From positions 264,396 to 328,395 of the forward strand of contig JBBPSI010000009.1 of the NCBI GenBank assembly GCA_038093515.1: DNA of 64,000 bases, read 5' to 3'. Under the pieces are notes generated by a model, which did not search any database, was not told where the DNA came from, and saw only the letters and a program-made list of their open reading frames with translations. Shown one piece after another: positions 21,408-35,289 of this stretch. The translations under genes were made by a program, and so were the position numbers. Source of the stretch: Butyriboletus loyo (Eukaryota; Basidiomycota; Agaricomycetes; Boletales; Boletaceae). The number at the start of each line of letters is the position of its first letter. Position 1 is the first letter of the stretch.

Positions 21408-24185
21408 TCACCCAAACGTTCCATTGACCGCTCGAAGTGGCGTTCCAAGGCCGTCGGCATTATTCAAAAACACGGTGTTCCCCCACCAGGTGAGTATATT
21501 GTTTTCACCAATCGTGCCATTTTTAGGGAATTGCAGACAGAAGAAAATAAGTATAATTGAACATGCAAGACCTGTGTCGAGCGCGGCGGAGAGGACGTCT
21601 ATGCAAGTGTGGCAGCAGATGTAAGTGAGGATGGATGATGTGCAAGTTGGGGTGATACATACAATTGTACTTCGCCCACCAGGAGAAGTGACGCCGACGG
21701 AGGACGTATTGGAATATGAAACCGACGATACCCCATGTAACATAGTTGACAGCTGACGCGGGAGGAATGAGCCCAGTTCCATTGAAAATGACGGGGAAGC
21801 TAGACCACATGTTTCAGTATCCGGGTTCAGCCGGCTGAAGGAACATGACATACTTGACATAGCGGACCCAGCTATTGGGCCATCTCTTCTGGGCGAGCCA
21901 CGCAACAACTGGACAAAGAGCGCCGATGAGGAAGAACCAGACCAAGCCGTAGTATACTTGACCAGTGGCGAATTGGCGTTGAGGACCGATAACACCCCAC
22001 TAAATCAGGGCGCAATGTGAGTCGTCGAATTGCCCAGTCAAAACTCGTTTTTTGATAACGCACGATGATAGAGGCGGTCCCGAACACTTCTGTGCTGGGG
22101 CAAATGAATTTACTGATCTGGGTGGGACTGCACATATCGGGTATGTTGGTAAACATCCAGGACTGAACGGCAAGCTGGACGGTCCCGGAAATTACAGTAG
22201 CAACCAACTGACACCAAAACATCGTTCGAGGAGGAATCTTCATGTAATGACCAAGTTTAAAGTCGGAGGCGAATTGAAGTGCCTGGTACATCGTAATGTA
22301 TCCCCAAGTCTTGAACAACATCATGGCGAGAGGACGACCAGGGATAGCAAAGCCAACGATCAATTCGGTGATAACATTGAGGCCGATCTGTTGGTTGGTG
22401 ATAGCTTGGATTATACCAATGGGGATGATATAACAGAACGCGATCAAAAGAGCCAGCACGAAACCCCAGACAGGGAAGTCGGTCGGCCAAACTTCAATGC
22501 AGACGATGCCGAATACGAACATGACCACGAAAACGCACATGTACCACCATTCAGGAACTCGGCGGTACTTGGACATGAGACGTGCGTGAATGTCAGGTTG
22601 CTCGTGAAGAGCTCGGCGTGCCTGGGTCCAGATCTGTTTACGGTAGAACAGGATGGCATGGACGATTGTAGCTGTGATGGATGCGAACGAAAGGCCATAT
22701 GAAAGGGCAAATGTGGTCGACAGGAACAGAGGGCTGTATTCTTGGTAGGCAGTGAGGTTGAGTTGGTTGTTCGGTGTGAGGATCCTTGACACGTTGTAAG
22801 ATGCGCCGGTATTGTCGTACGAAACACGTGACGACATGGGCATGTACGCCCCATACCAAGTGTTGGTAAAGTGAATGATAGGTGTCACGAACCAGAAGAA
22901 CACGACGAAGCCTACGATGACGTTTGCCTCTGCCCACCATGGGGAAGCAAGAGGACTGCCGATATAGGTAATTTGAGACCAATCAAAGGTAATGAGACTC
23001 ATTCCGAGACCAGTCTGGTAACCGAAGAGCTGGTTGACGACCACGTTCTCTGGCGCAATCCAGCATACCCAAGTGAAGTAACTGAGCGCCTGGAAAAGAT
23101 AACCCGGAAAGAAGTACCAAAAAAGGCCACCAAGCCAGACGTAGATGAAGAATCGCCCACGTGAGAGACCCCCACGGGTGCCCATACCGGAGTAGACTTG
23201 AGCATGCAAAGTGTTGAAGAGGGCGCAGTTAACCAGGTTCAAGGGCCATACTGAAACGTCGAATTAGCAAGCAATTGTGCAGGCAAGATTTACACATACT
23301 CATGGAAGGAGGCTCCACCAGGAAGCGGCGCATGACACCTCCTAGGGAGAAACCGATCATCTGTGTCGACATGACCAACATCCATTGGTCTGCAAAAGAA
23401 TGTGAAAATCAAAAATCAAACGTCAGCACCCAAGAACACGTACAGCCAAAACTGAATATCTGATTGTAGTACACTCTTTGGACCGCGACGATATCGGTCT
23501 TTGACAAACTAATCAGTCCAGAGTATGACCAGAATATCGTAAACGCACGGCGTATGCGGACTGATACCCGATGGTTGCCATCATTGTCACTAGCACATGC
23601 TCTTTGATCGTGAACGGGCCAGGATTAATTGAGAGGCCAAAAATCTTCCAGTTCGGCACAATTCTCGCCCACAACCGACCCATTGGGTAAGAGAGAAGTT
23701 GTGCTACATTGTTGGTGATAGTGACAGATGGATACCGGAAGAAAAAGAATTGATTTAGGCCAGGCACGATGACTGCCCATATGATACCTGGTGCGATGGA
23801 ATCGCTGAGCTCCGACAGAACCAGTCCTAAAGACCGGATACATACCCATCACCCATGCACGGAAGGTTCCGCAGGGAATACTGGTATCATCTGTGTTTGC
23901 GACAGCAGAGCGCACCTCGGGGTAAGGGGAGTCATCCTCTGACAGCGGGTGTGAGAGATCGTCGGAACCAGGATACAACATACTGACCGAGTATGCCAGC
24001 GAGTGCCTCATCCTTGTTAATATTGGGGTCATCAAAATCCTCGAGGGGAAGAGCCGCGTTGAGGGTTTCTGAGGAGCCGATGCTGGTGAGTGAATGTTGG
24101 CAAAGGAAAGGAGAGTCGACTGACCACCTGGTTTCTTCTCCTTGTCAGCCGAGCCAAAGCTGTTGCGCTCCTCGTCGAGCGACAT
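21408..24185 (-). CDS. OPT-family oligopeptide transporter, copy 1
   Basis: Proton-coupled oligopeptide/peptide-conjugate uptake transporter of the OPT family in the plasma membrane. The start MSLDEERNSFGSADKEKKPGG gives a cytoplasmic N terminus, then [17 protein letters not shown], the family's N-terminal block. Many hydrophobic segments follow, with [89 protein letters not shown] and [17 protein letters not shown]. The C terminus is ADGLGTPLRAVNGTFG. The 5' third is cut by several short introns, but about 23230-21960 is one uninterrupted frame, where copy 2 has about nine introns. It follows the DUF262 gene in the same orientation. Confidence 0.9.
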
Positions 24186-27107
24186 TGGGAGGGGGGGGAT
24201 TCAAGGCGGTGGAGGGGAGGAGGGAACTTTGTGGGGGTATTTCACCGATCGAGAATGGCGGAAATAGAGTTCGTCTCCCGATACGATCTCGCCTCGTCAC
24301 GTATCGCGCACAGGGCATACCAAATCTGGGAAGGGGACCACGCGGTACGATCCCATCGCATGAACGATAAGTCCGCCTTGGGGAGTCGGAATATTCCAAG
24401 TCTCTTCCACAGACCCGGGAAAACCAGCGGGACTGTAGTCCGAGTCGAACCTCTCGTGATTCGATCAAGATGGAACACTGCCATCTTAATGTGTTCTCAT
24501 TCGATGGCGCGAACTGCCCAGTATCTATATTTGACTGCATACCGGAAAGCCTGCTTTGCGTGACGATTCAAGTCCGAACCGTCCTCCGCGACAAGTTCCC
24601 TTTGTCCTCTACAATGTATGTCAGAGCTACAATTTGGTAATTTGATAACAACAAACTCCAGTATTATATCGAATTGAACACCAGCGATCTCTATCATCGT
24701 ACGCATGCACGTAATGCACCCACCGGGTTACTAGGGACTTCCCCGCAAGAAAATTCACGGGCTTCCCAATTGGCTGGCCTGCGGGAAATGGAGAAACCCC
24801 GGCGATAACTTCCAGTCTATCCAGCGTCCCCAAATCCGACTACCTCTCGCTCGCGGAAAAACATGCCCAAGCATGGTGTTTCCGTTTCCCGATACTTACA
24901 GCTCGTAAACATTGACATTGCAACTTGAAAGATTGGATTCGGCGCGAACGATGACCTGATCCGTCGGCCGCCATGTCAGGGCGTATGCACATGTTCTGCT
25001 CTGTCAGGTGATAGACAAAGATAACTAGTGAGATAGCACTGCTCGAAGCTTGGATAGTCCCAGACTCGGAGCATATGAGTCCAGCCGTGATGAGCAAGCA
25101 GTTCCCCGTAACAGCGGAACCCACATGGGTCCGATCGGGGTATCTCGGTACTTGGTTCGACAATGGGCCTCAACAGCTGAAAATCACCGTGAGACCTGGT
25201 TCGTTCGTAACCAACGCACACTTCTTGGCCGGTGATGCTAGCATATCGTCTTCAAGACGAATACGACCTTCTCAAAAATCTAAACGAATGCTTCGCCACG
25301 TCACTGGGGGCACCTACAAGGCACTGTCACGGCCAGCAGGGTATCGGTGCCTGGGATCGTATGCATGAAGAAGAGGTGGTAACCACTGGTCTGGAAACGG
25401 GTGGGACGATAAGGAATGTCCGCTGCAATTCTCGCGCTTGGCCTGTGAAAACCGCCTTGCCCGTCTTGCAAGGCGGCCGGGGTACTGGTGTCGCCGTGAC
25501 GTGATCACAAGGTCCACATGTCTAGGTCTAGATGTCGAACACCCCGGCGTGTGGTGTCTACTAGTATGACCTCCTGTGAGCTTGGACCAGACGCAGACCT
25601 GTCAACTCAAATCCACCGAAGAAGAGTTGGCTTGACATCGGTCCTCAGTAATACATGTCACTGAAAGAGCTCTGAACTCTCAACTTGGGGCTGTCACAGA
25701 AACAGTTTGTCATGTTCGACTGGGACCACGCGCTGAAGTCCCACTGAGAGTACACCGAAAGAGGAAACTCTGTGCACGTGGCAAAGAGGTCCGCTCGGTT
25801 GCAACTCTCGCCCGGAGTGACCTGGCCCAACCGCCAACTGCCAACTGCCACGTCGATTACAGCCATTCATTTCTTTCAGACTCTCGAAGTGCAGCCATGG
25901 TGAGATTTGATGGCATGTTGGACACACCCCACCCGAACTAACCATACCACACAAGTCAGCGCTCTTCAATTTTCAATCCCTCCTCCTCGTCATCCTGCTC
26001 ATGATCTGCACGTGCACGTACGTGCGCGCGGTTGCGCCTCGTCTCATCGACAGAAACAAGGACGGGTATATCCATTTCTCCCAACGTATCATCGTCCTCT
26101 CGTGTTGACGCAACGCGCAGGATCTTTGGCATGTTCTTCATGTCGGCTCGTATAGGTGCGTGGACGCTTCTTTTTCCGAACAACGATGCATTCCTGGACC
26201 GACCGCGGATTTTTTTTGAAAACAGGAGAGCGTCTCTCACCATACGTCGCATTGGCCTGCGTGGCTATGGCAGTCACCATCCTGCTACAGTAGTTTGGCT
26301 TACCATGTAGCCCCCCCACCGTCCTATCGTCGTAAAAGCATCCGCATCAGGCGCCACCGCCCGCTATCTTAAGCACCCCATCAGAATCTTTCTGTTTTCT
26401 TCGCGTTCATCTGATCGCAGTCGTTATGTTCATTTGCTCTGTATTCCTTCTTAGATCACCGGGCGGAACCCGTTGATAATGCGGCAGTATTCCAGGGATC
26501 CGTATTGGGCTGTTGTTGACGACCATCATTGCGCTATACTGTTAGTCCAGTAGCCTCGGCGACTCGCATCTCCATCTGTTCGTGAGTGCTTGAACTCCAG
26601 CCACTTTCGGGAGGAATCACGCATGTTTGCTCTATGACATGGTATGATGTGCCTTCCAGATACTAGTTAGCGTGCTCCGCTGGTGGGGTATCAAGGTCAG
26701 ATTAATACATTACGAAACCAATGTAGGGGAATCTAATGTACGAGTAAACGGAACGTCAACATGAGTTGAGACGACGCATTTTTCATGCGGACTGGAATAA
26801 TGGAATGGACAAATTGACGATAATACTGTCATGATCATGATGAGACTGCAGGTATGATTCAAAATGTGGCGTAACGATGATCATCGGTCCATCTTGGAAG
26901 GCATAGAATCAGCACGAGGCGAAAAGAGAACAGATCGATAACGGTGGGTAAGCTTCAATTTCCATCCTGCACTGCCACGGATCCCCAAAAAGGTGTAGTG
27001 CAAGAGGGCTAGTCCCATTACGTTCAACTGCACTTCATCAATATAGGCGACGAAGGAGGTATTCGAAAGTCGTTCACGAAGCTCGGATATCCACGAGGAG
27101 TCTGCCG
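24186..27107. other. 2.9-kb intergenic region, no supported gene
   Basis: Upstream flank of OPT copy 1 and downstream flank of the DUF262 gene. Short frames are present on both strands without recognisable domains. A minus-strand frame 25645-25866 has several cysteines (ESCNRADLFATCTEF...NCFCD) but no signal peptide that I can attach. A basic, acidic-tailed frame lies at 25956-26252. A GC-rich inverted repeat (CCGCCTTGCC...GCAAGGCGG) lies near 25450-25477. The corresponding gap in the second block is 1.5 kb. Confidence 0.4.
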
Positions 27108-30100
27108 CTAAGATCGCGGGCGAAACCGGTTTCGCTTGTCACGATGGTTATCCTGATTTCGGTCATGTCTATTAGGTCGTCTGTTATCCGGTGGACGATG
27201 TCGTTCTGTGTTGTGTGATCCTCGTCGACCATCTGGAATCGTGTTATCCGAGGACGCTGATCTAGATGGAGGACCAAGTAGTTCTGCTCGCATGGAGTTA
27301 CTTGGAGGGCCTGTGACGACTACTGGGCGTTGCGGAAGAGCATGCAGGCCAGCAGGGGGAGGAGCCGAGAAGTTCATGGTAGGTGGAGGTGGTTGTGAGG
27401 CCACATTCCCTGACATGCCCAAACTAGATGATGGCCATGGAGGTGCCATGAGTGGCCCAGAAGCCTGATTTGGATTTGCTTGTATACCTGTGACATGTCC
27501 ATTATAAATCCCCTGTGGTGTACCAACACCATATCTCTGAGATGTATGTCCCAAATTACTGGCATTACCAGTGTTCACATGCCCAGGCATCGAATGGGGC
27601 ATTATGGGATGCCCAGTCATTCCACTTGACTGCACATTTTGCCCAGATATTGCTGGATTCACAGCATTATTACTCATGCCTTGAGCAGGAAAACCAAGTT
27701 GCGGGAATTGCGAACGTAAAGTTCGCAATACGCCTTCGAGCTGTGTGGGGATGGGACGTCCCTGCTCTGCGTTTCCGGGAAAAGGTTGCAACGAGGACTG
27801 AACTGGAAGTACTGACAGAGGCTGTTGTTGTGAAACTGCAGGCTGGGGTACAGCAGGGTTCTGTTGATGATCAAGTGGTGTTTGGGGGGGTTTTGCGCCA
27901 GGGTTAAGCATTGCCCTTATTTCGTTGGCCTTGTTCACAGAAGGAGACTGCAAGCCAGTACTAGAAGCGAGAGACGCCTTGACGGCACGGATTGGTGCGA
28001 GTCTGTCAACCGCAGGCAAGGTAGCTGGGGAGTTCAGCGAGCTCATCTGCGGTGACTCTGCCTTCACCAAAGAGCCAGTCTGTACAGTCGGTGGAGCATG
28101 ACGCGCAGCGTTCGATGTGATAGACCCTGAATGTACATTGGGGGGATTTGAAGTGAATGGCGGAGGTGGGGCTGTTTGCACCGGTGACGGAGGCAATGGT
28201 GGTTTTTGGGTCGGAACGGGATACAGGTTTGACAACGAATTATTGGTTGTACGACGCGACGAGGATGGCTGCGAAGGCTTCGCAGGTGGGCTGGTTTTGA
28301 GACTTGGTACGGCTGCTACTTGCTTTGTGCCGTTCATCTTTTGATCACTTCCATCAGATGTTTGCTTTGATGACTTGACAGCTTGAATACAATCAGCTTT
28401 GATTGGTAAGGCCTTTGCCGGAAACTAAATTCACCAACCTTCAGCAGGCGCTGGATGAGCCGAGTTTTTTGTGGGCTTCGCCTTGGAAGAGGGCTCGATG
28501 TCCGACTCATCTGAATGCGCGAGTCTTTTGCGCTTGAGGGGTTTAACTGCCTTGCCTATCGCTAGAGCGGCAGGTTTGTCCCCTTCTCCGTCACTCTTGA
28601 GTTCAGAAACCTTGATTTTTTTCGACATGAACTCCGTCAAGTGTTTCGTGACACGAGTGTTTGAACGGATATCCTGGTGGGAAGCACGAACGTCCTTCCT
28701 CATTTTCTCGATAGCCGAGGATATCTGTGTAAGTGACAGGATCTGTCTTTTCAAGTAGATCAGCACCCCAATCATGATGAACTCGATCGGGGAAACACGG
28801 GTAGGTCGATTGAGCGATCCGCTGTATTTTTTGTTACGCGCTAAAGTCACAAAGATTCGGAAAGTTTCATGCAAGTCGGCACAATTTTGGGTCGACACAG
28901 GTTGAGTTTTCTGGAGCCATTTCTCGAGGGTCTTGGTACCTGGGACCGTAGTCTTCGGATGATTCTCGATAAGGTAACCAATCGTAGCAAGGCATTGGAA
29001 GTCCCGTCCGCGAGCATGGCCCCAGTCGAGATAACCTTCGAAACCCTCTTCCCCAAGAACTTCATTTTGGATTTCGTGAATGGTGGTGGACCAGGGGCCA
29101 ACAAGCGCTTGCAGTCGTTCTTTCCGGCAAGTTGCATCAGCGTCTACGGCAGATAATTGAACGAAGCACACCTGCGGGTGTGAGAGCGACGCCCAGTTGA
29201 ACCCTCTATGTACGACGAACTAGGGTAAGAATCTAACTAATGTGGGCGGCTGCTTGCTTACCTGGAAAATCTCTCGTTCTTGGTCGTTGTCCAATCCTGT
29301 GTATTCAACACACACAATCTGCTTATTCGCAAACTGTGTTCTCAGGTACTGAGGAAGAAGCTTGCGTTTCGTGTTCGTCGCACTTGACTTGAACCACAGT
29401 TTCTCGTTGGTAAATCTGCGCAAACCAACGTCAACTTATAAACGGACTTTGCAAATGGAATACTCAATATAACACTCACGAATCTTTATCTAGTGACCAG
29501 GTAGGGAAGGCTTAGTAAAATGTCCGAAGCTTGACACTACGAAGGCGACTGACGTGGTATCTGTATGTAAAAGCGTAAGAGAATGAATGGCGCAACTAGG
29601 TTTGACAACACACTTGTCCATCAATGAATCTTCATCGGAGTGACGGATCAAATTAGTCGGTATGTATACAGCCAAAGCATAACTTTACCTTTGGATTGAA
29701 GTCAAACGTTGTTTCCCATCGATACAAGTTCGCAGTTCATTCCCGTCGTCTTGGACTGTCACGGCTTTACATTTCGTTGTGAAATCTGATATAATCATCA
29801 GCACAGGAATTTGACGTACCGAAAATTATCGGGGGGATGTAGTAATTGCGCAGTACCGAATCGATCAGTCCAGACTGCTTTTCTTCCTGCCATACAACAT
29901 CTTTTGGAATGAACTCCGTCAGACGCAGCCTCAACACCAGCAATTCGCTCCACAATCAGACAGCTTACCCCGTTGGTATTCCGGATCAAGGTCTATGGCA
30001 TTCTCAATGATCTGGTCTGCCGGCGGGGAGGCAATAAACATTTCGGGACGGATCTCCACCGCACGTGAACATACCATAGAGTGACTTGGCAGTATACTGC

Positions 30101-30240
30101 GCTGTTCGGGGTGCGTGGAGAGCATGGGTAATCTTGTACTCCTTAGGTGCTTTCTTAGCCTTGGAAGTGCGCTTCGCGAGTGGTACGTCATCCTCATCGG
30201 TGGAAAGGTCGGTCAAGTCGGAGGTATCGGAAAGCGACAT
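27108..30240 (-). CDS. DUF262 (GmrSD N-terminal-like) protein with long Pro/Gln-rich tail, copy 1
   Basis: The start MSLSDTSDLTDLSTDEDD is at 30240. The DUF262 motifs run in order across short introns: DLDPEYQRDVVW, then GLIDSVLRNYYIPPIIF, then CIDGKQRLTSIQ, then FANKQIVCVEYTGLDNDQEREIFQ and RVQLGVALTPAGM. DUF262 is the N-terminal domain of bacterial GmrSD-type restriction proteins and of SspE; its DGQQR-like motif appears here as DGKQR. No HNH/DUF1524 nuclease domain is visible. A helical region (28431-29171) follows, then a basic stretch (KPLKRKR) and, after an intron at about 28435-28380, a 400-residue low-complexity tail rich in Pro, Gln, Asn and Ser ending in an Arg/Asp/Asn-rich segment (RPNRHDRNQDNHRDKRNRF). 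It is divergent from SMC2. Its function in fungi is unknown; nuclear location is inferred from the basic segments. Confidence 0.82.
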
Positions 30241-30919
30241 CCTCAAAGGCGAGATATTGAAATTAGTAACTCGGATTATCTGGCAGGCTTGGGTGAAAAC
30301 CACCATACCTAGTCCAGGACTTGGTGGGTGATGATTGTTAATTGCGAACTGGGTTGAGCATTCAGAAAGATGCACTGGCTCACAGGTTATGGCGCTAAGC
30401 CACGCTTAGGGAAGGTACGTGGTTGGGGAAAAGTGAAAGATAGTTAACTCTAAAGTCCAACGCAGCCAGCTGGGGAATGCCGGCTGATATATAAATTTGT
30501 CAGCGGCTTTTGCTCCAAACATCCTTTTCCGTGGTGTTCTCATAGATCGATCGGGGAGAACTTGGATCTGAGCTACCGTTGGGCCACCGTCATTGTGGAG
30601 GTGCTCATTAAGGAAGACCCGGGCGTCTGGTTTCAAGATTATCAAGATTATCAGTACTACAATCCATGACGGCGTCCAAGCGCCGGGCGCCAAAAGCCTG
30701 ATCAATTTTTTTGCCATATTGAAAACTGGAAACATTGGAGGCTCCGCACTCCGCTGGCATCATTTCTGAGATGTGCCGAGGCAGCAATGCTTGGGCGCCG
30801 AATTTCGGCTCACCTGCCCTACCGCACCTAAAATAAGACACGTGACTCCAGGATTTACACTCCGTTTGAACCGCTTGACGCGTCGCGTCGCGTCTTGGCG
30901 GCTCTCACAATCACAAAGG
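30241..30919. other. Divergent promoter region between DUF262 copy 1 and SMC2
   Basis: About 680 bases between the two start codons. A minus-strand frame (30406-30735) with one hydrophobic run (WIVVLIILIILK) is open but unrecognised, and I treat it as non-coding. A purine/pyrimidine mix with no clear TATA box. Confidence 0.4.
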
Positions 30920-33900
30920 ATGCGGATTGAAGAACTTGTACTGGAAGGCAAGTCATACAACCCAATTAAACTCTACTCTAACGTGATGATGTAGGATTTA
31001 AGTCCTATCCTGTGCGGACACAGATCACGGGATGGGATCCTTCGTTCAACGCAATCACCGGCTTGAACGGGTCGGGCAAGTCTAACATTCTAGACGCGAT
31101 ATGTTTTGTTCTTGGGATTACAAACATGGCTCAGGTAGCCAAGTTATTTCCTGAACATGCTTGGCCTAATTACCAGCCTTGTTTCTGTAGATGCGTGCGC
31201 AGAACCAACAAGATCTTATTTACAAACGTGGACAAGCTGGTGTCACCAAAGCGAGCGTTACCATCGTCTTCGACAACTCAGATCGGGAGAAAAGTCCAGT
31301 GGGATTAGAGGATTATAAACAGATCACAGTCACTCGCCAGGTCGGTTCCTCATTTCAAGGACCTGACCTTTACTAACCAATTAACGAGGATAGATTGCGC
31401 TCCCTAACATATCAAAATACCTGTTGAATGGGCACAAATCTACCCAGCAAACGGTTCAGAATCTTTTTCAAAGTGTCCAGTTGAACATCAACAATCCCAA
31501 CTTCTTGATCATGCAGGGTCGTATAACCAAGGTCGGTCGTCTCCACGTTTCTACTGTGCGATTCTCTACATGAACCTCTCAGGTCCTTAACATGCGACCA
31601 CAAGAAATTCTTGGTATGGTGGAGGAGGCGGCCGGTACTCGTATGTTCGAAGAGCGCAAGGACAAAGCCAAGAAGACAATGGACAAGAAGGATAAACGTG
31701 TCCAGGAGCTCAGCTCAATCCTTGTCGAGGAGATTTCGCCAAAGTTGGAGAAATTTCGTGCTGAGAAACGGCAGTTCCTCGCCTGGCAAAAGGAGCGAAC
31801 AGAACTCGAGCGAATTGGCCGTATACTGCGAGCATGGGACTGGACTGACGCTACGAGAAAAGTCAAGACGGTAGGGGAGGGTATCAAAGTCAAAGAAGCG
31901 GAGAAAGAGGCTGTGGATCAGCAAAGGGGAAAGCTGCTGAAGGAGTGCAAGGCGGCAGAGAAGATGTGGGAAGAAGTCAACGAGAAACGCGAAGCGGAAC
32001 GAAAGAAGGGTGGGAAGCTGAAGAAGATGGAGGAAGTCGTCGCAGAGTTGGACAAAGAGCTCGAGAAATTCCGTACTCAGATCCAACTCGCAAACGGTAA
32101 TATCGAAGAGGAGAAAAAGAGGGTCGCCACATCCCGGGACGAACTCCAAAACTTACGCGATTCACTTGAAGACAAGCGCGGTCAAGTCAACCAGCTCGAG
32201 AACGCCTATCAGAGCGTGAAGACTTCTCACGACGCAACTCAAGCCACCCTTGCTAACTCAGAGGAACTTCTTCAAACTCTCTTAACCGGCGTGTCAACGT
32301 CCAACACCGGGAATACTGGCGGGGGCTATTTAGGTCAAATTGCCGAGGCCAAGGGACGCCTGACACAGGCCGCCGCTGAGGAGGAGCAGAATCGTTTGAA
32401 GCTTTTGATGAACGAGAAGGAGTTGAAAGCGCTTGAGGCAAAATGGAAGGGCGTGGAGAAGGACGCACACCAGGGACAACAGAACCTCACCAGGATGAAA
32501 AGGGAACTTGATCAGTTGAAATATCAATTGGCTGAATGTGGCTGGAGCGCTGAGCAACAACAACAATGCGATATCGAGTTGCGTACCGCCCGTGGTGTAG
32601 TCAACGAACGGACAGAAGTAGGAGCAATCTTCGTAATGCTCCGTAGTTACTAACACCCAGTTGTAGGCGCGTGATGCTGTCAAACAGCGTCTCTCTAACC
32701 TGACCTTTGACTACACATCACCCTACCCTACTTTTGACCGCAGCAAAGTCAAAGGTCTTGTTGCCACTTTGACATCCGTCTCTCCCGAACACTCTAATAA
32801 GGCAACAGCACTTGAGATCGCCGCGGGTGGCAAGTTATACAATGTCGTTGTCCAGGATGAACGCGTTGGCAAGGACCTTTTGCAAAATGGCAAGCTCAAG
32901 AAACGCGTGACGATCATACCTCTTAATAAAATCAACGCTTTCACGCTTTCCGCACAAGTATGTCCACATTTGATATGAATCCATCACTATTTCTGTTACC
33001 AACTTGTCTCACAAACTAAACAGAAACTGGCTCAAGTTGAACACCTCGCTCCTGGGAAGGCGAACGTCGCACTTTCGCTTATCGGTTACCCCGACGAGGT
33101 TGCTCGTGCTATGGCTTACGTGTTCGGCGACGCGATCATCTGCGCAGATGCTGAATCCGCTAATGCCGTTACCTTTGGTGCTAAGGTCCGCTCCGTAACG
33201 CTCAATGGTGATGTCTACGATCCATCTGGAACACTCAGTGGTGGAGCACCACCTAGCGGAAGCGGTATGTTGTTGAGAGTTCGGGAACTGTTGGAAGCGG
33301 AGAAAAGATTGGATCAGGCGATGACTCGGCTTGCGGAATTAGAGAGGGGGGAAGGAGCAGGACGGGAAAGGAGAGAACGGTGGAAGAAACTCTCAAGGGA
33401 TGTGGAGATCAAGGAACACGAACTTCGCTTGTTGGATGAACAAATTGGAGGAAGCAACGCTGCGAGGGTGAGAAAGGGGTTTCGTTTACCATATTGGGAT
33501 AACCTGATGCATGACGTCTAGCTCGGCGCTGAGGTCGAATCTCACAAACAAGCCATTGTTGAGCTTCGAAATGCTGTTCAAGCCGCAAAGGACAAGCAAA
33601 AGGCTGCTGAAGAGGATGTTAAGAAACTAGAAAAGGATATGCACGAGTTCAAGGACAACAAAGAGGGCAAGATCAATGAGCTAAAAGTGAGACGCACGTG
33701 GATTTTTTGTATGGCCTCACTCACGACGCTTCATGTAGAGTGGAATCTCTAAGCAAAAGAGTGCGCTCCAAAAGCAAGCTGTCGTGGTGAAGACGCAGCA
33801 AAAGGAACACCAAACCGCGGTGTTGGAATTAGGTAGGTAAAACTCGCATCCTTTTACTCCATCTGATGTGCTTCCGCTTTTTAAGAGCAATTGGAAAATG

Positions 33901-35289
33901 ATATCCAAGCCGCGGACGTTGCGATTCAAAATGCCCTTGCTCAAATCGACAAGATGCAGAAGGACGTTGGCAAGATTCAAGATAAGTTGGTTGATGTTGA
34001 GGTATGTCGTACGCTGTTGCCAACATCATGTTTTTGAGTTGATTACCTTCGCGCAGGCCAAGCATGCCAAAGCAGAGGCAAGGTTGCAAGAAGAGCGCGT
34101 AACGTTGACTCAGTTCGACAACGAATTGAAAGAACTCGATGACGCCATAAAAATCAAGAAAAAGGGCATTTCGGATGCTGAGCTGAACGTGAAGCGACTG
34201 GAGCATGAGATCAGCGCTCTGGAAAAGGACAAGGTCGTTCAGGCTGGATTCTTGGCGAATCTCGAGAAACAGTACGATTGGATTCGCGAGGAATGCCAGT
34301 AAGTTGTGCTACATCAGCCGTGTCGGTGGATCTCATAAACGCATACAGGTCATTTGGGAAGCCCGGCTCTCCATACGACTTCGACTCGTCTGATATTGGG
34401 GACCTGTCCCGCAGGGCGAATGAGTTGGAGACACGGCAACGTGGTATGAAGAAGAAGGTCAACCCCAAAGTCATGAGTATGATTGAAACGTAAGCACTGC
34501 ACCGAACTGTCGTGGTTACTACCTGCCGCCCTTTTGCTTACCTCTTTGGTACTAGTGTGGAGAAAAAGGAATCTGAGATCAAGAAGATGATGGCAACTGT
34601 ATTAAAAGATAAACAAAAAATCGAGGAGACGATCGCAGAGCTTGATCGTTATAAGCGCGATGCCCTTCAGAAGACTTGGGAGAAGGTCGATGGGTAAGCT
34701 TGTTCCTTTCGTCACGCGGAATGAATTATCGATGTTCCACCCCGCAGAGACTTTGGTGCTATATTTGCCGAACTGTTACCTGGAAACTTCGCAAAGTTAC
34801 AACCTCCAGAGGGGCAAGACCTAATGCAAGGCCTCGAAGTGAAGGTTCGACTTGGATCCGTGTGGAAGCAAAGCCTTACCGAACTTAGCGGCGGACAACG
34901 GTACGTCCTTGCTGATATAGTGTTCTATCAACTTCTTACAGAACTCTTAAACCAGTTCATTGATTGCACTATCTCTCATCATGGCCCTTCTCCAATTCAA
35001 GCCCGCTCCCATGTATATTTTGGATGAGATTGACGCGGCCCTTGACCTTTCACACACCCAACACATCGGTCAACTCTTCAAAAACCGGTTTAAAGGCTCG
35101 CAATTCATCGTCGTATCCCTAAAAGAGGGTCTTTTCACGAACGCCAATGTGTTATTCCGGACACGCTTCCGGGACGGCACATCCATTGTCGAACGGACGG
35201 TTGATAGATCAGGGTCTTCGTTGTATCATAACGCACAACAAGCCGATGGGCAAGAAAGCGTTGGTACCCGGAGATCACGGCGGACGTAG
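30920..35289 (+). CDS. SMC2: Condensin subunit SMC2
   Basis: ATPase core subunit of condensin, which compacts mitotic chromosomes together with SMC4. The start [10 protein letters not shown] is followed, after a 47-nt GC-AG intron (30948-30994), by [20 protein letters not shown] and the Walker [30 protein letters not shown] is characteristic of SMC2. A long coiled coil (about 31600-32640) leads to the hinge ([62 protein letters not shown]), a returning coiled coil (33260-34690), the signature ELSGGQR (34879-34899) and Walker [19 protein letters not shown] (about 35005-35060). The C terminus has [10 protein letters not shown]. About a dozen introns of 45-75 nt. All key ATPase motifs are present, so the gene looks functional. 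Confidence 0.95.

Noticed and set aside
21424..22702. Plus-strand frames across the OPT copy 1 gene, including a 216-codon one
   Set aside because: Antisense to a long conserved transporter exon; charged composition reflects reversed hydrophobic codons.
24420..24480. tRNA-like B-box sequence (GGTTCGACTCGG on the minus strand)
   Set aside because: No matching acceptor, D or anticodon stems could be folded around it.
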